Positions 5,226 to 8,083 of a stretch of 8,083 nucleotides of DNA are shown here, in pieces. The notes under the pieces were generated by a model. It searched no databases. It was not told where the DNA came from and saw only the letters and a program-made list of their open reading frames with translations. The DNA comes from an uncultured Methylococcaceae bacterium (lineage in GTDB: Bacteria > Pseudomonadota > Gammaproteobacteria > Methylococcales > Methylomonadaceae). The DNA lies in the NCBI GenBank assembly GCA_903839795.1, contig CAIMDR010000601.1:1-8083 (forward strand), given 5' to 3'. The translations under genes were made by a program, and so were the position numbers. Position 1 is the stretch's first letter. Each line of letters starts with the position of its first letter.

Positions 5226-7652
5226 ATGCAGCCATTGATTGACCTCTTGAGTATTAAAGATTTTACGCCTTACACCTATTATTTGGCGTGGATTCCGTTA
5301 TTAATTCGGCTGGACACTATCTCAGGTTTGCTAAGTGCGCTTGTTTATTATTCCATTCCCGTTACGCTGGTTTATTTTATCCGGCAGCATAAAGACTTTC
5401 CTTATCCTTGGGTGGTTGTCTTGTTTGCAGGATTTATTCTTGCTTGTGGCACAACACATTTCTTGTCGGCGCTTACGGTTGGCTCACCCTTATATTGGCT
5501 GGACGCCTTGCTTAAGGGTTTTACTGCGGTTATTTCAGTCTTTACTGTTGCACTTATGGTGTGGTTTATTTCACGCCTATCGTCTTTACCGTGTGTCACA
5601 CAAGGGCAAAAAGAGATACCACAACGGCAAGGTAGTATTGATGGCCGGGAGGGTGTCAACACCCATATCACCGAATGCAAACATGTTAAAGAGGCTTTGA
5701 GTGAAGGCGAAAGCCGTTTCCGTTTCATAGCCGATAACGCTCCTGTATTAATCTGGATTGCAGGGTTGGATAAAGGCTGTCATTTTTTTAACAAGGTCTG
5801 GCTGCAATTTACCGGACGCAGCATGGAACAGGAGTTCGGCAATGGCTGGGTTGAGGGTGTACATTCAGAGGATTATCAGTATTGTCTGGACACTTACCTG
5901 GCTGCCTTTGATGCACGGCAAGAATTTACCAGGGAGTATCGCTTGCGCCGTTTCGATGGCGAATATCGCTGGTTGCAGGATAAAGGTGTACCCCGCTATG
6001 ACGAACAGGGCGTTTTCTTGGGCTATATCGGCTCCTGTTTTGATATCACTGAACGTAAGCAGTTGGTCGAATTGTTACGCGAGAGTCAAGCGTTGGCAGA
6101 ACAGGCAAATCAGGTTAAATCCCTGTTTTTAGCCACGATGAGTCATGAAATCCGTACCCCGCTGAATGCCTTGTTGGGTACGCAAGAACTGCTGGCTAAT
6201 ACCTCTCTTGATGCCACCCAAAAAAGTTATTTAAAAATTGCAAAAGATGCCGGCACCAATCTACTGATGTTGGTTAATGATATTTTGGATTTAACAAAAG
6301 TAGAAGCGGGCAAACTGGAGTTGGAAAACACGGTATTTGATGCGGTAAAAGTCATCAATGAAGTCCTGGCAATAGTCACCGAAGGCGCAGAAACCAAAAA
6401 TATAGCTTTAACCCTTGAGTTGGCATCCGACTTGTCGCCCTGGATTAGCGGCGATCCGTGGCGTTTTAGGCAAGTATTGCTTAATCTTCTCAGTAACGCC
6501 ATCAAGTTTACGTCAAACGGCAGCGTAACGGTAAAGCTGTCACCGCGTCAGGTGGATGCGGGTGACGGTGTATTGTTGCTTGAAGTTATTGATACCGGGA
6601 TTGGTATAGCCGATGACGTTCAACCCAAGTTGTTTGAATTGTTTACTCAGGCCTATCCTTCCGATACCCGAAAATACGGCGGCTCTGGTTTGGGTTTGGC
6701 TATTTCAAAGCGACTTGTGGAATTATGGGGCGGGCACTTGGGGCTGGATAGTCAACTCGGTGTGGGTAGTCGCTTTTGGTTTAGTTGTGGTGAGGCGGTT
6801 GTTCCGCAGTCTCTATTTGAGGACTTCTTTGCGGATAACTTCTCTATCGATACGCTTGATTTGCCTTTTGTGGCAGCTCGTTTGTTGCTGGTAGAAGACA
6901 GTCTCGTAAACCAAGAAGTATTGGCGGCACTGCTATCTATAGGTGGTCATCAGGTGGATCTTGCTGATTGCGGCGCTGCGAGCATCAAAGCAGCGAGTAC
7001 AAAAGAGTATGATTTGATTTTTATGGATGTCTCCATGCCGGATATGACCGGCATGGAAGCTACGCGCAGAATCCGGCTATTGGGTGGCGCGGCCGCCACG
7101 GTGCCTATTGTCGCTATGACCGCTCATGCCTTTAAAGGTTACGAAGAGCTGTGTCTGGCTGCCGGCATGAACGGCTTTGCCACCAAACCCATTAATAAAG
7201 TCGAGCTGTTAAACTTGGTGCAAAAATGGTGCCGCGTCTCAGGCAATAAGCCCATGTCTATTGCAATGCCACCTATAAAGCCTCTTGCCAGTGATCGATT
7301 AGTGGATGAAACAATACTACAACAATTCGCAGATAATTTTGGGGGGGACAAACTACTTTCCTTGTTACACATTTTTATGGATGAGTTAATAAAACGTCAG
7401 GATACAATCAAGTTTGGCATAGAACAACAGGAAGTCTCCGTACTGCGCTTTGAAGCCCACGCCATAAAAAGTAGCGCAGCTACTTTTGGCGCCACTGTTT
7501 TGAGTGTGTTAGCCACAGAATTGGAGGCGTGCAGTGACCAAAATGACCTGCCGATGTTAATATGTTTGGCTGAAGAGTTATTGTCTTGTGTAGAAGTAAC
7601 ACTCCTGGCACTGCAGCTGTATTGTAAAGAACTCGGGGCGGTTGGAAGCTAA
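5226..7652 (+). CDS. Hybrid sensor histidine kinase with ethylene-receptor-like membrane domain
   Basis: This 808-residue inner-membrane phosphorelay kinase has an N-terminal three-helix domain (about 20-117) of the ETR1 ethylene-binding type. YYSIP (41-45) and ACGTTH (73-78) place Tyr41, Ile44, Pro45, Cys74 and His78 at a constant +9 offset from ETR1 Tyr32, Ile35, Pro36, Cys65 and His69. The ETR1 Asp25 position is Gly34. After a linker come a PAS/PAC domain (about 160-278, ending DITERKQ), a short coiled coil, HisKA with His307 in SHEIRTP, and HATPase with Asn424, DTGIGI (456-461) and GGSGLGL (485-491). A receiver follows with Asp558, phospho-acceptor Asp601, Thr632 and Lys654, then an Hpt domain with His745 in AHAIKSS. 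All catalytic residues are present, so autophosphorylation and relay to Hpt are expected. No output domain or partner regulator is in the window. The signal may be ethylene, copper or something else. The start has no clear Shine-Dalgarno but suits the membrane domain. Confidence 0.95.
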   Translation: MQPLIDLLSIKDFTPYTYYLAWIPLLIRLDTISGLLSALVYYSIPVTLVYFIRQHKDFPYPWVVVLFAGFILACGTTHFLSALTVGSPLYWLDALLKGFTAVISVFTVALMVWFISRLSSLPCVTQGQKEIPQRQGSIDGREGVNTHITECKHVKEALSEGESRFRFIADNAPVLIWIAGLDKGCHFFNKVWLQFTGRSMEQEFGNGWVEGVHSEDYQYCLDTYLAAFDARQEFTREYRLRRFDGEYRWLQDKGVPRYDEQGVFLGYIGSCFDITERKQLVELLRESQALAEQANQVKSLFLATMSHEIRTPLNALLGTQELLANTSLDATQKSYLKIAKDAGTNLLMLVNDILDLTKVEAGKLELENTVFDAVKVINEVLAIVTEGAETKNIALTLELASDLSPWISGDPWRFRQVLLNLLSNAIKFTSNGSVTVKLSPRQVDAGDGVLLLEVIDTGIGIADDVQPKLFELFTQAYPSDTRKYGGSGLGLAISKRLVELWGGHLGLDSQLGVGSRFWFSCGEAVVPQSLFEDFFADNFSIDTLDLPFVAARLLLVEDSLVNQEVLAALLSIGGHQVDLADCGAASIKAASTKEYDLIFMDVSMPDMTGMEATRRIRLLGGAAATVPIVAMTAHAFKGYEELCLAAGMNGFATKPINKVELLNLVQKWCRVSGNKPMSIAMPPIKPLASDRLVDETILQQFADNFGGDKLLSLLHIFMDELIKRQDTIKFGIEQQEVSVLRFEAHAIKSSAATFGATVLSVLATELEACSDQNDLPMLICLAEELLSCVEVTLLALQLYCKELGAVGS

Positions 7653-7655
7653 TGG

Positions 7656-7684
7656 TTCAGTACCTTTTTAATTGAGGCGCTGAA
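7656..7684 (+). terminator. Weak hairpin just after the kinase stop
   Basis: TTCAGTACCT (7656-7665) pairs with AGGCGCTGAA (7675-7684) over ten positions with one G-U and one mismatch, closing a nine-base loop. It starts four bases after the stop codon, which suits a terminator, but no U-run follows. It may only slow or protect the 3' end. Confidence 0.3.
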
Positions 7685-7696
7685 TATTGGATTTGA

Positions 7697-7897
7697 AATT
7701 TTTGGCAGACTTCATCCTAAAAACGTATTTGAGCCACGGATAAACACGGATTTACTCAGATAAACAAAGTGTTATATCAATTCTTTTGATCACCTTTTTG
7801 GTAAATTGTCAGTCGTGCGTAATATCCTTTATTATCAGTGCTTATCTTTGTAAATCTGTGGCTAAATGAGGTTTTTAGGTTCATGGAAGTCCAAAAG
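7697..7897. repeat. Imperfect inverted repeat with CACGGAT units
   Basis: Matching blocks pair in order: 7708-7713 with 7886-7891, 7716-7724 with 7871-7879 (nine of nine), 7732-7737 with 7858-7863, and 7745-7764 with 7841-7860 (16 of 20). The left arm holds CCACGGATAA-type units in a 10-base phase and has one unit more than the right arm. The unpaired centre, about 7765-7840, shows no gene. It fills most of the gap after the kinase and resembles a degenerate MITE-like palindrome. Confidence 0.7.
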
Positions 7898-7929
7898 TAG
7901 TTGAAAGTTTGGCATCTTTCATTCATCTG

Positions 7930-7991
7930 TTTACACTTTTTGCAAATATCCGACGTGTCGGGTTAGCGATGGGTGTTGCAAAAAGTATAAA
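7930..7991. repeat. 16-bp inverted repeat with nested small hairpin
   Basis: TTTACACTTTTTGCAA (7930-7945) pairs with 7976-7991 at 15 of 16 positions. The 30-base loop contains CCGACGTGTCGG, a second short dyad, followed by GTTAGCGATGGG. There is no U-tract. It could be a structured RNA end or a dispersed palindromic repeat; nothing here decides between them. Confidence 0.7.
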
Positions 7992-8009
7992 CCGAGGGTA
8001 AGTATTCAC

Positions 8010-8083
8010 CTCCCCCTTTGAAAAAGGGGGAGAGCAAAGCGAGGGGGCAGAGGGGGATTTATCTAATAAAATCTCCCCTAACC
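8010..8083. repeat. Right-end dispersed repeat with hairpin
   Basis: CTCCCCCTTT (8010-8019) pairs perfectly with 8023-8032 around the loop GAA. After a G-rich stretch, 8050-8083 repeats 6-39 exactly. Taken with the left end, where the shared 34 bases run into a second C/G-rich hairpin, a full element would be hairpin, core, hairpin. The window stops inside it. Confidence 0.8.

Noticed and set aside
1..8083. Circular replicon with overlapping ends
   Set aside because: The shared bases do not begin at base 1: positions 3 and 5 differ from their counterparts. There is no replication or mobilisation gene. A repeat at both edges explains it better.

Overview
The window looks like chromosomal DNA of a gammaproteobacterium. 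A methanotroph of the Methylococcales type is my best guess, inferred from moderate to low G+C, PgaB/C/D proteins close to the enterobacterial versions, and intergenic spaces packed with short dispersed repeats. The sequence has no taxonomic marker, so this assignment is tentative. All five genes are on the + strand.

Layout: 1-170 is repeat-rich leader DNA. A uracil-DNA glycosylase of the UDGb (family 5) type lies at 171-812. A 307-base gap follows, holding a perfect 33-bp inverted repeat. Next comes a tight pgaB-pgaC-pgaD operon (1120-4828) whose stop and start codons overlap as ATGA at both junctions. A 397-base AT-rich gap carries a direct repeat and a strong hairpin. An 808-residue hybrid sensor histidine kinase follows (5226-7652). 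The last 431 bases contain only inverted repeats and end in a dispersed repeat that also opens the window.

How the genes work together: PgaC and PgaD would form the c-di-GMP-responsive inner-membrane synthase of poly-beta-1,6-N-acetylglucosamine (PNAG), and PgaB would partly deacetylate and trim the polymer in the periplasm. The outer-membrane porin PgaA is not in the window. The kinase has an N-terminal three-helix membrane domain of the plant ethylene-receptor (ETR1) type, then PAS, HisKA, HATPase, receiver and Hpt domains. It has no DNA-binding or enzymatic output, so it must signal through a separate regulator. Any link to PNAG rests only on adjacency.

Most notable points: the ETR1-like domain keeps the Cys/His copper-ligand pair but has Gly at the position of the essential ETR1 Asp25; a perfect 33-bp inverted repeat lies just upstream of pgaB; CACGAA-type repeats recur at four places; and the two window ends share an identical 34-bp stretch next to hairpins.
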